Positions 24,279 to 31,970 of a DNA stretch of 35,856 nucleotides are shown piece after piece (positions within the stretch are counted from its first letter, which is position 1; the number at the start of each line of letters is the position of its first letter). The position numbers and the translations under genes are program-made. Source of the stretch: Oscillospiraceae bacterium (GTDB taxonomy: Bacteria; Bacillota; Clostridia; Oscillospirales; Oscillospiraceae); assembly GCA_017938835.1 (NCBI GenBank), contig JAGBAT010000068.1, positions 1 to 35,856 of the forward strand. Direction: 5' to 3'. The notes below the pieces were generated by a model, which was not told the origin of the DNA, searched no databases, and saw only the letters and a program-made list of their open reading frames with translations.

Positions 24279-24791
24279 TTATAGTGTGATCCAATATCTG
24301 CGGATCACCTTTTCTCCTTCGAGAACTTTGTTCTCCAGTATTCCACCGTTGTGCTCAATGGTTTTTGCGGAAGCAATATGATCATCATAACAGGTGACCA
24401 GCGCCTGTTCGATGCCTAGTTCCCGGCATTGATCCAGAGCCAGACGAAGCATTTCCTTTGCATAGCCCTTTCTGCGATGGGCAGGGGCCACGCTATATCC
24501 AATGTGTCCGCCGAACTGAAGCAGCCAGTCATTAAGCCTGTGGCGAATGTCGATCATTCCCACCAGGGTATCACACTCGTCCACCGCCAGATAGGTCGTT
24601 GCGGGCACCAACCCTGCAGGAACGGTCTCCTCACAGAGCTTCTTGTTCCAATCGGCAAACCACACCTCAAAACTCTCCGCACTATCCAAACCACCGGTAC
24701 CGTCCATGCTGTCACCGGCAGCCAGAAACGCTTCCTTATACGTCATGATCTGCGCACCATATTCCGGTGCAGGATAAACCAACCGAATCAC
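24279..24791 (-). CDS. GNAT-family N-acetyltransferase
   Basis: This 170-residue GNAT protein has 'YLAVDECDTLVGMIDIRHRLN' (beta2-beta3), 'HIGYSVAPAHRRKGYAKEML' with the acetyl-CoA pyrophosphate-binding R/Q-x-x-G-x-A/G motif (RRKGYA), and a C-terminal 'HNGGILENKVLEGEKVIRRYWI' strand region as in ribosomal-protein-alanine and tabtoxin-type acetyltransferases. The substrate cannot be read. It begins with GTG, overlapping the TGA of the preceding GNAT gene (GTGA), so the two are translationally coupled. It is transcribed toward the bidirectional terminator. Confidence 0.88.
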   Translation of the reverse strand: MIRLVYPAPEYGAQIMTYKEAFLAAGDSMDGTGGLDSAESFEVWFADWNKKLCEETVPAGLVPATTYLAVDECDTLVGMIDIRHRLNDWLLQFGGHIGYSVAPAHRRKGYAKEMLRLALDQCRELGIEQALVTCYDDHIASAKTIEHNGGILENKVLEGEKVIRRYWITL

Positions 24792-25387
24792 CGTGCAACC
24801 CCCAACTTTTCTAAAAGCATATCGTCCAAATCGCCAAAGCAGACTACATCCGGCTGCTTTGCAGGATGGTCTGCAATGATTTTTTCCACTGTGATCATAT
24901 CGTACCAGCGGCCGAATTTATACCCTGCCTGATGAAGTTTCCCCACCTGCTCATAGCCCATGGCATGATGGAACTTGAGGCTGTCGTGGGTAAGATATTC
25001 ATCCTCCACATCTACCCCTGCCACCAGCGCATACAGGTTTGTGATATTCTGGGCCTTCAGCAGGGCTTCCATAGTCTCATACAGCTTTCTGCCCACACCC
25101 AGGCTGCGGCAATCTTTCTTCACATACACACTCAGCTCCACCGCCCAGCTATACGCCTTCCGTACCCCATAGGGATGGGCATAGGCATAGCCGACGATCG
25201 TACCGTCATGCACCGCTGCCAGATAGGGAAACTGTTCCAGCACTTCTGCAATGCGGCGGGCAAATTCTTCCACCGTGGGAGCCTCGTATTCAAAACTGAT
25301 GGCTGTGTTCTCCACGTAAGGCGCATAGATATTCAGCAGCTCCTGCGCATCTGCAACAGTCGCAACTCTGAGCTGAACGGTATTCAT
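24788..25387 (-). CDS. GNAT acetyltransferase, phosphinothricin-acetyltransferase-like
   Basis: The 199-residue protein has the PAT/MnaT pattern: 'LNIYAPYVENTAISFEYEAPT' near the N-terminus, 'VGYAYAHPYGVRKAYSWAVELSVYVKK', acetyl-CoA motif 'CRSLGVGRKLYETM', and the C-terminal 'FHHAMGYEQVGKLHQAGYKFGRWYDMITVEK'. Members acetylate amino groups, for example of methionine sulfone, sulfoximine or phosphinothricin. About 20 extra residues follow the usual end. The ATG at 25387 has GGAGG 7 nt upstream. It is the first gene of a two-GNAT operon from the promoter at 25415-25443. Confidence 0.9.
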   Translation of the reverse strand: MNTVQLRVATVADAQELLNIYAPYVENTAISFEYEAPTVEEFARRIAEVLEQFPYLAAVHDGTIVGYAYAHPYGVRKAYSWAVELSVYVKKDCRSLGVGRKLYETMEALLKAQNITNLYALVAGVDVEDEYLTHDSLKFHHAMGYEQVGKLHQAGYKFGRWYDMITVEKIIADHPAKQPDVVCFGDLDDMLLEKLGVAR

Positions 25388-25414
25388 AATACTGCCTCCA
25401 AAAAAGTTTTCCAC

Positions 25415-25443
25415 ATTCTACCACGACTGTTCGTTCTTTGCAA
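25415..25443 (-). promoter_or_regulatory. Promoter of the two GNAT genes
   Basis: On the minus strand TTGCAA, a 17-nt spacer, and TAGAAT with TGG upstream (extended -10), about 28 nt before the ATG. Confidence 0.75.
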
Positions 25444-25458
25444 TACATCTGTCCTTTC

Positions 25459-25487
25459 TTGACACTCCATATTCGCTCTGCTAAAAT
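25459..25487 (+). promoter_or_regulatory. Promoter of the ECF-transporter S-component gene
   Basis: Consensus TTGACA, a 17-nt spacer and TAAAAT, about 35 nt before the ATG. It is divergent from the GNAT promoter, with the -35 elements about 16 bp apart. Confidence 0.8.
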
Positions 25488-25521
25488 ATTTTTATAACAA
25501 CTCCTAAAAAGGAGAATCCCT

Positions 25522-26055
25522 ATGACAAACAATCACAAATTAACCTTTGCCGCTGTGTGCATGATTTGCTGCTTTGCCCTTCCGTTTTTTGCAAACCATA
25601 GCCCCGACGCAGCAAAAATGCTGTGTCTGATGCATTTTCCTGTCATGGTGTGCGGCATGATGTGCGGTGCGCCATGGGGCGTAGCCGTTGGTGTCACAGC
25701 ACCGATCCTGCGCAGCCTAGCCTTTGGTATGCCCGCTATGTTCCCCGAAGCCTGCGCCATGTGCATTGAAATGGGTGTATATGGTCTGGTCTGCGGTCTG
25801 AAAGCCAATGATCCCCGCAGGGAATCTGCAAAGATTTTTTTTGATTTGGTCCTCGCCATGATCGCCGGACGCATTGCATGGGGCATCGCTATGACGTTCC
25901 TCGCTTACTTCTCTACTACAACCTTCTCTGTTCAGGAGTTTCTCAACGGTGTGACCATCACATGGCCCGGTATTGCACTACAGCTCATGTCCCTTCCCCC
26001 GCTGATCGTATTCTTACAGACCATTTATTACCCCGAGGAAATTCGGGAAATATGA
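25522..26055 (+). CDS. ECF transporter S component (substrate-binding membrane subunit)
   Basis: This 177-residue protein has five to six hydrophobic segments and the S-component hallmark 'LMHFPVMVCGMMCGAPWGVAVGVTAPILRSL', followed by 'FPEACAMCIEMGVYGLVCGL', as in the vitamin-type S proteins that work with a shared EcfA-EcfA'-T module. No ATPase or T subunit is nearby, so it should be a group II ECF transporter; substrate class is not predictable from this reading. It contains an unusual number of cysteines. The ATG follows AAAAGGAG. It is monocistronic, between a consensus promoter and a palindromic terminator. Confidence 0.85.
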   Translation: MTNNHKLTFAAVCMICCFALPFFANHSPDAAKMLCLMHFPVMVCGMMCGAPWGVAVGVTAPILRSLAFGMPAMFPEACAMCIEMGVYGLVCGLKANDPRRESAKIFFDLVLAMIAGRIAWGIAMTFLAYFSTTTFSVQEFLNGVTITWPGIALQLMSLPPLIVFLQTIYYPEEIREI

Positions 26056-26062
26056 TGTTACA

Positions 26063-26098
26063 AAAAATACCCCGGTTTTAAAACCGGGGTATTTTTTG
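26063..26098. terminator. Bidirectional palindromic terminator
   Basis: A perfect palindrome of A6, TACCCCGG, TTTT/AAAA, CCGGGGTA and T6 that serves both the S-component gene and the convergent YtcJ-type gene. Confidence 0.95.
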
Positions 26099-26112
26099 GT
26101 TCAATTCTAAAA

Positions 26113-27747
26113 TCAGGCAGTATAAATGGTCTTGCCTTCCTTGATGGTTTCCAGAACCACAATGTCCTTGATCTTGTCGCCATCGACAGTCAGGGGATTG
26201 GAATCCAGAATGACCAAGTCCGCCAGCTTGCCGGCAGTGATGGATCCCTTGGAATCCTCTTCAAAGATCTGATATGCGCCGTTGATGGTGATCGCCTTCA
26301 GTGCTTCATAAGCGGTCAGTTTCTGGTCTTCCCCCAGAACACGGCCTGCAGGAGTGATGCGGTTGACTGCATTGTGAACAGCGAACAGTGCATTGGGGTT
26401 CACAACGGGAGAGTCCTGATGCATGGTGTAGTTGATGCCGCGGTCCAGTGCTGCGCGGATGGGGCTGATGTGCATGCCGCGGTCATGGCCCAGAACCGAG
26501 GTGTAGTGGTAGTCACCCCAGTAGTGGATGTGATCCAGGAAGAAAGAAGCAACCATACCGATCTCAGCCATACGATCCAGCTGATCATCACGGACAGTCT
26601 GGCAATGCACCATCACTGGACGCAGATCCTTCTTCAGACCGGTCTCTTCAATGGCCTGGGTATAACAGCGAATCAGCTGTTCGCAGGCTGCGTCGCCGTT
26701 GCAGTGGACATTCAGCTGCCAGTCATTTTCCAGACACAGCTTTGCCGCCTTGACCACTTCTTCATCGGGATAGATGGGGAAACCGCAGTAATCTGCGCTC
26801 TGACCATCGGGAACTTCATAGTAGGGCTTGCTGAGCCATGCGGTCTTGCCCTGGGGAGAGCCATCCAGAAACAGCTTGTATCCGCCGATGCGGGTGTGAT
26901 TGGTGTAGGGGCCTGCCTTCTGGCCCTTGACCAGAACCTCTTCTGCAATACCGGGATCTGCCAGACCAACGACGTCAATTTGAATAAAGCCCATCTGTCC
27001 GCCATAGTTCAGCAGCTGCAGCTCGCCGTTAGTCACACGGCCGTCCTGTGCGGTGGTCAGACCATAGGAAGCGTACAGGTTGGAAGCCTTGCCGATTGCG
27101 CCCAAAACTCTTTCAAAGCTGGGGGGCTGGGTCTTGGCCTGAACTGCGGGATCCATATAAGCCATTTCGGTGACCAGACCATGAGGCGTACCATCCGGCA
27201 GCATTTCTACGGTGCCGCCTTCTGGAACTTCAAAGTCGCCCCAGTAGCCCAGCATCTGCAGAGCCTTGGTATTCAGAACGGACATATGACCGGAAGCGTG
27301 GATGCAGGAGATGGGAACTTCGGTGCTAATGGTGTCCAGATCATGACGGGTGATGTGTTGCTGATCGGGGAATACGGAGGGGTCATAGCCCATAGCCATC
27401 AGCCAGTCGCCCTTTGCCCATGCGTCCATATTTTCTTCGTAGTTCTTCTTGAACTCTTCCAGCAGTGCTTCCTTAGTGTCGCAGCGGCCGGAGGGAGAGG
27501 GCTTTGCATTAACCATCAGCAGAGAGTAAGCAACAGCGGTGAAGTGAGAGTGAGGATCAATAAAGCCGGGCAGCAGAGTCTTGCCTGCCAGATCTCTTAC
27601 GACCGTTTCGGCATCCTTTAATGCCAAAATTTCTTCGTTGGTGCCAACCTGAATGATCTTGCCGTCTTCCACCAGAACTGCCTGTGCAGAAGGCAGGTTT
27701 TCGTCCATGGTAACGACCTGGGCGTTGTGGAAAATAATTTTTGCCAT
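26113..27747 (-). CDS. YtcJ-type amidohydrolase
   Basis: This 544-residue metal-dependent amidohydrolase belongs to the YtcJ/NfdA subfamily (Amidohydro_3). It begins 'MAKIIFHNAQVVTMDENLP' with an N-terminal beta-sandwich. It has the metal-binding H-x-H in 'GFIDPHSHF', 'HCNGDAACEQLIRCY' (third His region), 'HCQTV', and the usual C-terminal 'GKLADLVILDSNPL'. It probably hydrolyses an amide or imide bond of an N-acyl or carbamoyl substrate; no substrate can be named. The ATG has AAGGAGG upstream. Its own weak promoter and the symporter gene 75 nt upstream suggest uptake and hydrolysis of the same substrate class. Confidence 0.88.
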   Translation of the reverse strand: MAKIIFHNAQVVTMDENLPSAQAVLVEDGKIIQVGTNEEILALKDAETVVRDLAGKTLLPGFIDPHSHFTAVAYSLLMVNAKPSPSGRCDTKEALLEEFKKNYEENMDAWAKGDWLMAMGYDPSVFPDQQHITRHDLDTISTEVPISCIHASGHMSVLNTKALQMLGYWGDFEVPEGGTVEMLPDGTPHGLVTEMAYMDPAVQAKTQPPSFERVLGAIGKASNLYASYGLTTAQDGRVTNGELQLLNYGGQMGFIQIDVVGLADPGIAEEVLVKGQKAGPYTNHTRIGGYKLFLDGSPQGKTAWLSKPYYEVPDGQSADYCGFPIYPDEEVVKAAKLCLENDWQLNVHCNGDAACEQLIRCYTQAIEETGLKKDLRPVMVHCQTVRDDQLDRMAEIGMVASFFLDHIHYWGDYHYTSVLGHDRGMHISPIRAALDRGINYTMHQDSPVVNPNALFAVHNAVNRITPAGRVLGEDQKLTAYEALKAITINGAYQIFEEDSKGSITAGKLADLVILDSNPLTVDGDKIKDIVVLETIKEGKTIYTA

Positions 27748-27775
27748 GAGGGTTCCTCCTTGAATATTGTGGGTT

Positions 27776-27804
27776 ATTATACGGCGATTTCTCGCAAATC
27801 TGCA
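27776..27804 (-). promoter_or_regulatory. Candidate promoter of the YtcJ-type gene
   Basis: On the minus strand a consensus TATAAT with a weak -35 (TGCAGA) at 17 nt. A TCTGCAT/ATGCAGA hairpin overlaps the -35, between the symporter stop and this gene; it is not followed by a T-run. Confidence 0.45.
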
Positions 27805-27822
27805 TCCTTTATGCAGAAATAA

Positions 27823-29139
27823 TTACTTATCCAGCTTGTATTCCTTCCACTTATTGACAGCGAATACAGTCAGAGCAGCCATATTAATCGCACAGACAAC
27901 GAACAGCAGCAGGTCAACAACGTCGAATACGATATTGAAACCGAACACTGCCAGAGTGCCTGCGGAGAAGATGGCAATAATGTAGATTACGATGTTGGTA
28001 TTTTCCTTGCCATTAAACAGGGTAGACAGGAAGTAATAGGAGCTCAGCAGCACAGACAGACCGGACAGCAGAGAGAAGATGCACAAAACGATCAAACCAA
28101 AGCCGCCTGCAATATGCTGCGCAGTGAAGAAGTAGCCCTTCAGACGTTCGATGCCTTCAGCGGGGAATGCGATCAAACCGTGGGTTTCACCGTAGGAAGC
28201 AATGTAAGTAGTAACCAGAATGGAGACAACAATTGTCAGGCAGGTGGGCAGCAGAGAAACCACAGCAGCTTCTCTGGGTTCGGAGTCAGCTTCACGAGCA
28301 GACATACCCAGAGTGCCCAGACCAGTTTCGGAAGACTGCAGCACACGCTGAATGCCCAGAATGAAGCCCATAGGCATACCCAGACCTGCATTGACAGGAT
28401 TCAGCAAACCTTCAAACACACCTGCAACATAGGTGGGCAGATAATCGATGGTCTTAATGAAGAAGAAGATAAAGAACACAATATATGCACCAACCGCAAT
28501 AGAAATCATGTAGGTCATTGCGTTGATGAAGATGTGATGCTTTCTAGACAGAACAACCAGACTGACCGCTGCTACCAAAGGCAGAACGATAAACAGCCAG
28601 CGCTGTACTTCAGACAGAGAAATGTTCAAATATTCGCCGGTGATAATAGTCACAACGGAGTCGATCCCGCTGAACTGGAAACCGCCGAAACCAAAGATAT
28701 GCAGAGCACAGAAGCCAACTGCATAAACCATCGCCAGCTTGGGGTTGAGCAGCATACCGATATATTCCTTAGGGGTTTTCTGCATAACCTTGGCGATCAG
28801 AGTTTCTGCATAAGATACGGGAACCATGATCAGGGAACCGATCAATGCCCAAATTGCCAATGCTTCCAGCTGCACCTGCCCCGCGCCTACCAGTTTGGAA
28901 CAGGAGCCAAGAACACCAATGATTGCACCGGTACCGATCATTGCCCCCAGAGAAATAACTGCAGGTCCGACAATGTGGGCTGCATCGACCTTTGCCGGCT
29001 TGGTAGTCTGAGGCTGGATTACGGTGAAAGTGCGGATAATCAGAAACAGGCCAACAACCATAACCAAAGGCAGGAAAATCGGCCAGACAGTATTGGAAAT
29101 TGCACCAATCACATGTTCAACAGTTTCAAGAATGCTCAC
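27823..29139 (-). CDS. AGCS-family amino-acid:cation symporter (glycine/alanine type)
   Basis: This 438-residue membrane protein has about ten or eleven hydrophobic segments and the alanine/glycine:cation symporter (AGCS) layout. 'AIWALIGSLIMVPVSYAETLIA' corresponds to the family GMATKYAE helix, and 'SSETGLGTLGMSAREADSEPREAAVVSLL' to the S/N-E-A-G-L-G-S signature; the latter is partly degenerate. It should import glycine or alanine with Na+ or H+. The GTG start at 29139 lies 8 nt after AGAGGA. A glycine riboswitch with a terminator on the same strand lies about 200-350 nt upstream, so glycine is the likely substrate. The nearest promoter is TTGACG-N17-TATGCT. Confidence 0.82.
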   Translation of the reverse strand: MSILETVEHVIGAISNTVWPIFLPLVMVVGLFLIIRTFTVIQPQTTKPAKVDAAHIVGPAVISLGAMIGTGAIIGVLGSCSKLVGAGQVQLEALAIWALIGSLIMVPVSYAETLIAKVMQKTPKEYIGMLLNPKLAMVYAVGFCALHIFGFGGFQFSGIDSVVTIITGEYLNISLSEVQRWLFIVLPLVAAVSLVVLSRKHHIFINAMTYMISIAVGAYIVFFIFFFIKTIDYLPTYVAGVFEGLLNPVNAGLGMPMGFILGIQRVLQSSETGLGTLGMSAREADSEPREAAVVSLLPTCLTIVVSILVTTYIASYGETHGLIAFPAEGIERLKGYFFTAQHIAGGFGLIVLCIFSLLSGLSVLLSSYYFLSTLFNGKENTNIVIYIIAIFSAGTLAVFGFNIVFDVVDLLLFVVCAINMAALTVFAVNKWKEYKLDK

Positions 29140-29226
29140 TTGTGAAATCCTCTTTTCTTTAATTTGTCAATATTTATAAATAAGACAAAAGCCGCGCTCT
29201 GTTTACTTAATCTGTCCAACAGATAT

Positions 29227-29255
29227 AGCATATCATATAATTTTTATATCGTCAA
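29227..29255 (-). promoter_or_regulatory. Second, proximal promoter of the AGCS symporter
   Basis: On the minus strand TTGACG, a 17-nt spacer and TATGCT, about 90 nt before the GTG. It lies downstream of the riboswitch terminator, so it is outside glycine control unless the upstream transcript also matters. Confidence 0.7.
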
Positions 29256-29329
29256 TTATATAACAAGTTGTTTCTGCAGCACAAACAAAAATTTGTACAG
29301 ATGCGCAGAGTTTTATCCTATTCATATAC

Positions 29330-29362
29330 GAAAAAAATGAGCTGCCGTTATCATGGCAACTC
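29330..29362 (-). terminator. Riboswitch-controlled terminator
   Basis: On the minus strand GAGTTGCC pairs with GGCAGCTC (8 bp, one G-U) and is followed by A-TTTTTTT. It sits directly after the glycine aptamer and is the probable expression platform. Confidence 0.85.
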
Positions 29363-29364
29363 CA

Positions 29365-29500
29365 GAAATAAAAAGCAGCGCAATCTCCATTACAGTCTTC
29401 GCTCGCTCTGTCCTTGTGCCTGAGGAGTTGCGCCATTTCTGCGGCCTTGCCCCTTCGGCCCCCACGAACGGTGGAAGTCTCTGGAGTACCTCCGTATTTC
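29365..29500 (-). ncRNA. Glycine riboswitch (singleton aptamer)
   Basis: On the minus strand, 'CCGAAGGGGCAAG' (29458-29446) and 'CTCAGGCACAAGGACAGAG' (29424-29406) are the two most conserved blocks of the glycine (gcvT) aptamer. A P1 partner AGAGACTTCC lies near 29483. Only one complete aptamer is evident; about 60 nt of structured sequence on the 5' side may be a ghost aptamer, as in type 1/2 singletons. The expression platform is the terminator at 29330-29362, and the downstream gene is an AGCS symporter, whose family carries glycine. A promoter (TTGACG-N18-TAATAT) lies upstream at 29554-29583. Confidence 0.9.
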
Positions 29501-29553
29501 GGTTTCTTTCTGATTCCAAAAAACATCTAAGGCAACTTATATTCTATATATAT

Positions 29554-29583
29554 ATATTATCACATTTACCAAGAAAACGTCAA
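29554..29583 (-). promoter_or_regulatory. Promoter of the glycine-riboswitch transcript
   Basis: On the minus strand TTGACG, an 18-nt spacer and TAATAT with TGA upstream (extended -10). The predicted 5' end is about 60 nt before the aptamer. Confidence 0.65.
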
Positions 29584-29637
29584 CATAAATCAGGTCCTTG
29601 CACTGTAACTCCGTGGAATAGTAACACAAATCGCATC

Positions 29638-29670
29638 TGTCAAGACATTATATTTACAACTGTCAAGATA
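29638..29670 (+). promoter_or_regulatory. Two NiaR-like operators upstream of pncB
   Basis: TGTCAAGACA (29638-29647) is palindromic except for its AA centre and reads TGTCTTGACA on the other strand; a second, weaker copy TGTCAAGATA lies 23 nt downstream at 29661-29670. Both are upstream of pncB-niaR and downstream of the divergent glycine riboswitch promoter. Their form is what I remember of Firmicute NiaR sites; binding by the niaR gene in this operon is inferred. Confidence 0.55.
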
Positions 29671-29696
29671 ATAACGACCAAATTTGCGAAAAAGCA

Positions 29697-29725
29697 TTGC
29701 TACAAACGAATTTCCGTGCTAAGAT
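29697..29725 (+). promoter_or_regulatory. Promoter of pncB-niaR
   Basis: TTGCTA, a 17-nt spacer and TAAGAT with TGC upstream. The NiaR-like sites lie 27 nt or more upstream of the -35, an unusual place for a simple repressor site, so looping or another promoter is possible. Confidence 0.6.
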
Positions 29726-29768
29726 TGTCGTTAAGGAAAAAATAGTTTCCTGAAAGGGGAAAACGATT

Positions 29769-31244
29769 ATGAGTTTGAAAGACTCCAATGAAAAGCTGAA
29801 CATGACCATGCTTTGCGACTTCTATGAACTCACCATGGGCAACGGCTACTTCCATTCTAAAATCCGTGACAAGATCACTTATTTTGATGTATTCTTCCGG
29901 AGAGTTCCCGACAACGGCGGTTTTGCCATTATGGCCGGTTTGGAACAAGCCATCGAGTATATCAACAATCTGCACTTCTCCGAAGAAGACATCGAGTACC
30001 TGAGAGGCAGAAACCTGTTCTCCGAAGAATTTCTGGAATATTTGGCAAACTTCGAGTTCACCGGCGATATATGGGCAATTCCAGAAGGTACGCCTATTTT
30101 CCCCAATGAACCAGTCATGGTCGTCCGTGCCCCCGCGATTCAGGCACAACTGCTGGAAACCTACCTGCTGCTGACGTTCAACCACCAGAGCTTGATCGCT
30201 ACCAAAGCAAAGCGTATCTGCCGCGCCGCAAACGGCAGAACTGTTCTGGAATTCGGTTCCCGCCGCGCACAGGGCTCCGATGCTGCGCTTCTGGGCGCAA
30301 GAGCTGCGTATATCGGCGGCTGCAACGGTACTGCCTGCACCATCGCCGATGAGGTTTACGGGATCCCTGCCGGCGGTACCATGGCACATGCATGGGTGCA
30401 AATGTTTGACAGCGAATATGAAGCCTTTAAGACCTACTGCGAGATCTATCCCACCAATGCTACCCTGCTTGTGGACACCTATGATGTTTTAAAATCCGGT
30501 GTGCCCAATGCCATCCGGGTCTTCGATGAAGTCCTCAAGCCCAAGGGCATCACCAAGTGCGGCATCCGTCTGGACTCTGGCGATATCGCATACTTCTCCA
30601 AGAAAGCACGCAAAATGCTGGATGATGCCGGCTGGACGGACTGCCAAATTACCGCTTCCAACTCTTTGGATGAACATCTGATCCGCGATCTGCTGCTGCA
30701 GGGTGCAAAAATTGATGTCTTTGGTGTGGGTGAACGCCTGATCACTGCAAGAAGCGAGCCTGTATTTGGCGGCGTTTACAAGCTGTGCGCAGTGGAAGAC
30801 GACGACGGTAACATTACCCCCAAGATCAAGATCAGCGAAAATGTGGCCAAGATCACCAATCCCGGCTACAAGCGCGTGTACCGCTTCTTTGAAAAGTCCA
30901 CCGGCAGAGCCCGTGCCGACTACATTGCTCTGGCAGACGAAGAATTCGACATTGAAAACGAAGATCTAACCATCCGCGACCCCAATGCCACCTGGAAGGA
31001 ATTTGTCATTCCTGCCGGTGAATATGAAGCCCGCGAACTGCTGGTCCCCATCTTTATCGGCGGCAAGCAGGTCTACCAGTCTCCCTCTCTGGATGAGATC
31101 CGCGATTACTGCACCAGACAGGTCAAGACCCTGTGGCCGGAAGTCAAGCGTTTCGAAAATCCCCATACCTATTATGTTGACCTTTCCGACAAGCTGCTGG
31201 AACTGCGCAACAACATGCTGAACGAAAAGAGAAAGCGCAATTAA
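29769..31244 (+). CDS. pncB: Nicotinate phosphoribosyltransferase
   Basis: This 491-residue enzyme of NAD salvage converts nicotinate and PRPP to nicotinate mononucleotide, usually with ATP. It opens with 'MTMLCDFYELTMGNGYF', the substrate-binding start of the family, followed by 'FDVFFRRVPDNGGFAIMAGLEQ', 'EFGSRRAQGSDAALLGARAAYIGG', 'GTMAHAWVQMF' with the phosphorylated His region, and 'GIRLDSGDIAYFSKKARKMLD'. Length is typical of the Firmicute form. Its partner niaR follows 11 nt after the stop, so the repressor of niacin metabolism is co-transcribed with the enzyme it controls. The ATG is preceded by GAAAGGGGAAAAC. Confidence 0.96.
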   Translation: MSLKDSNEKLNMTMLCDFYELTMGNGYFHSKIRDKITYFDVFFRRVPDNGGFAIMAGLEQAIEYINNLHFSEEDIEYLRGRNLFSEEFLEYLANFEFTGDIWAIPEGTPIFPNEPVMVVRAPAIQAQLLETYLLLTFNHQSLIATKAKRICRAANGRTVLEFGSRRAQGSDAALLGARAAYIGGCNGTACTIADEVYGIPAGGTMAHAWVQMFDSEYEAFKTYCEIYPTNATLLVDTYDVLKSGVPNAIRVFDEVLKPKGITKCGIRLDSGDIAYFSKKARKMLDDAGWTDCQITASNSLDEHLIRDLLLQGAKIDVFGVGERLITARSEPVFGGVYKLCAVEDDDGNITPKIKISENVAKITNPGYKRVYRFFEKSTGRARADYIALADEEFDIENEDLTIRDPNATWKEFVIPAGEYEARELLVPIFIGGKQVYQSPSLDEIRDYCTRQVKTLWPEVKRFENPHTYYVDLSDKLLELRNNMLNEKRKRN

Positions 31245-31255
31245 GGAGGCCTTGT

Positions 31256-31771
31256 ATGAACGCGGAAACCCGCAGAAAAAAAATTGTGGAACATCTGTCC
31301 CAGTCCACTGTTCCTGTCAGTGCCACGGTGCTTGCAGGCCTGTTTTCTGTGAGCCGTCAGGTCATCGTCGGCGATATTGCTTTGCTCCGTGCTTCCGGCG
31401 CTGAGATCACCGCTACCCCTAGAGGCTACGTTATCACAGCAGCTGAACATAGTGGATTGATCAAAACTGTCGCATGCCTGCATACCGAAGCACAGACGGA
31501 AGAGGAACTGTGCATCTTTGTTGATAACGGCTGTGTGGTGGAAGATGTTGTTGTGGAACACCATATTTACGGTCAGATCACCGGTCAGCTGAATCTGGCT
31601 TCCCGCTATGATGTCAGTCAGTTCATGGACAAGCTGAAGGAAAAGAGTGGGGCATCCCTGTCCAGCCTCACCGACGGCATCCATCTGCATACACTGCGCT
31701 GTCCGGATAAAGCCGCCTTCGATCGCGCCTGTCAGGCGCTGGAGAAAGCCGGAATCTTGCTGAAACATTAA
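31256..31771 (+). CDS. niaR: NiaR-type niacin-responsive transcriptional repressor (HTH + 3H domain)
   Basis: The 171-residue protein has an N-terminal HTH_11 domain ('LAGLFSVSRQVIVGDIALLRASG') and a C-terminal 3H domain whose three His groups are visible: 'CLHTEAQTEEEL', 'VEHHIYGQI' and 'DGIHLHTLRC'. This is the NiaR/YrxA architecture; in Firmicutes it binds niacin and represses NAD synthesis and niacin uptake genes. The gene is in the pncB operon, after AAGGAGG, with two matching operators upstream of pncB, so autoregulation is likely. The 3H His residues probably bind a metal (Ni or Zn). Confidence 0.93.
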   Translation: MNAETRRKKIVEHLSQSTVPVSATVLAGLFSVSRQVIVGDIALLRASGAEITATPRGYVITAAEHSGLIKTVACLHTEAQTEEELCIFVDNGCVVEDVVVEHHIYGQITGQLNLASRYDVSQFMDKLKEKSGASLSSLTDGIHLHTLRCPDKAAFDRACQALEKAGILLKH

Positions 31772-31935
31772 ACAAAAAACGCCTCGCAGAGTTTCGTTCT
31801 CAAGGACGAAATAAGATTCAATCATTTTTGGCGCGACATGTGCGTAGCGAAAAATACATATCAGCCTGCAAGTCCATCGTGTTAGCGAGGACGTCTCTGT
31901 CAAAATGCTCCGTAGGAGTATTTTGACAGACTCAA
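31772..31935. repeat. Hairpin-rich region of unknown nature between niaR and its terminator
   Basis: About 160 nt without a gene. It holds TTTCGT/ACGAAA (around 31803-31822), a CGCGACATGTGCG-like partial palindrome near 31832-31846, and a strong hairpin of a 16-bp stem (31896-31911 with 31915-31930, one G-U) with a 3-nt loop GTA but no T-run. I do not recognise an RNA family; it could be a dispersed palindromic repeat or a processing site of the pncB-niaR mRNA. Confidence 0.45.
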
Positions 31936-31970
31936 AAAACGGCATCTCATACGAGATGCCGTTTTGCTTT
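31934..31970. terminator. Bidirectional terminator between niaR and the thioesterase gene
   Basis: AAAACGGCATCTC pairs with GAGATGCCGTTTT around ATAC, with A- and T-runs on each side. Confidence 0.9.

Noticed and set aside
29338-29500. Second complete glycine aptamer (tandem arrangement)
   Set aside because: Only one set of the conserved CCGAAGGGGCAA and CTCAGG-CAAAGGACAGAG blocks is visible; the remainder is at most a ghost aptamer.
29233-29526. Possible small Gly/Arg-rich gene on the minus strand upstream of the symporter
   Set aside because: The frame covers the glycine aptamer and its terminator; it is structured RNA, not coding sequence.
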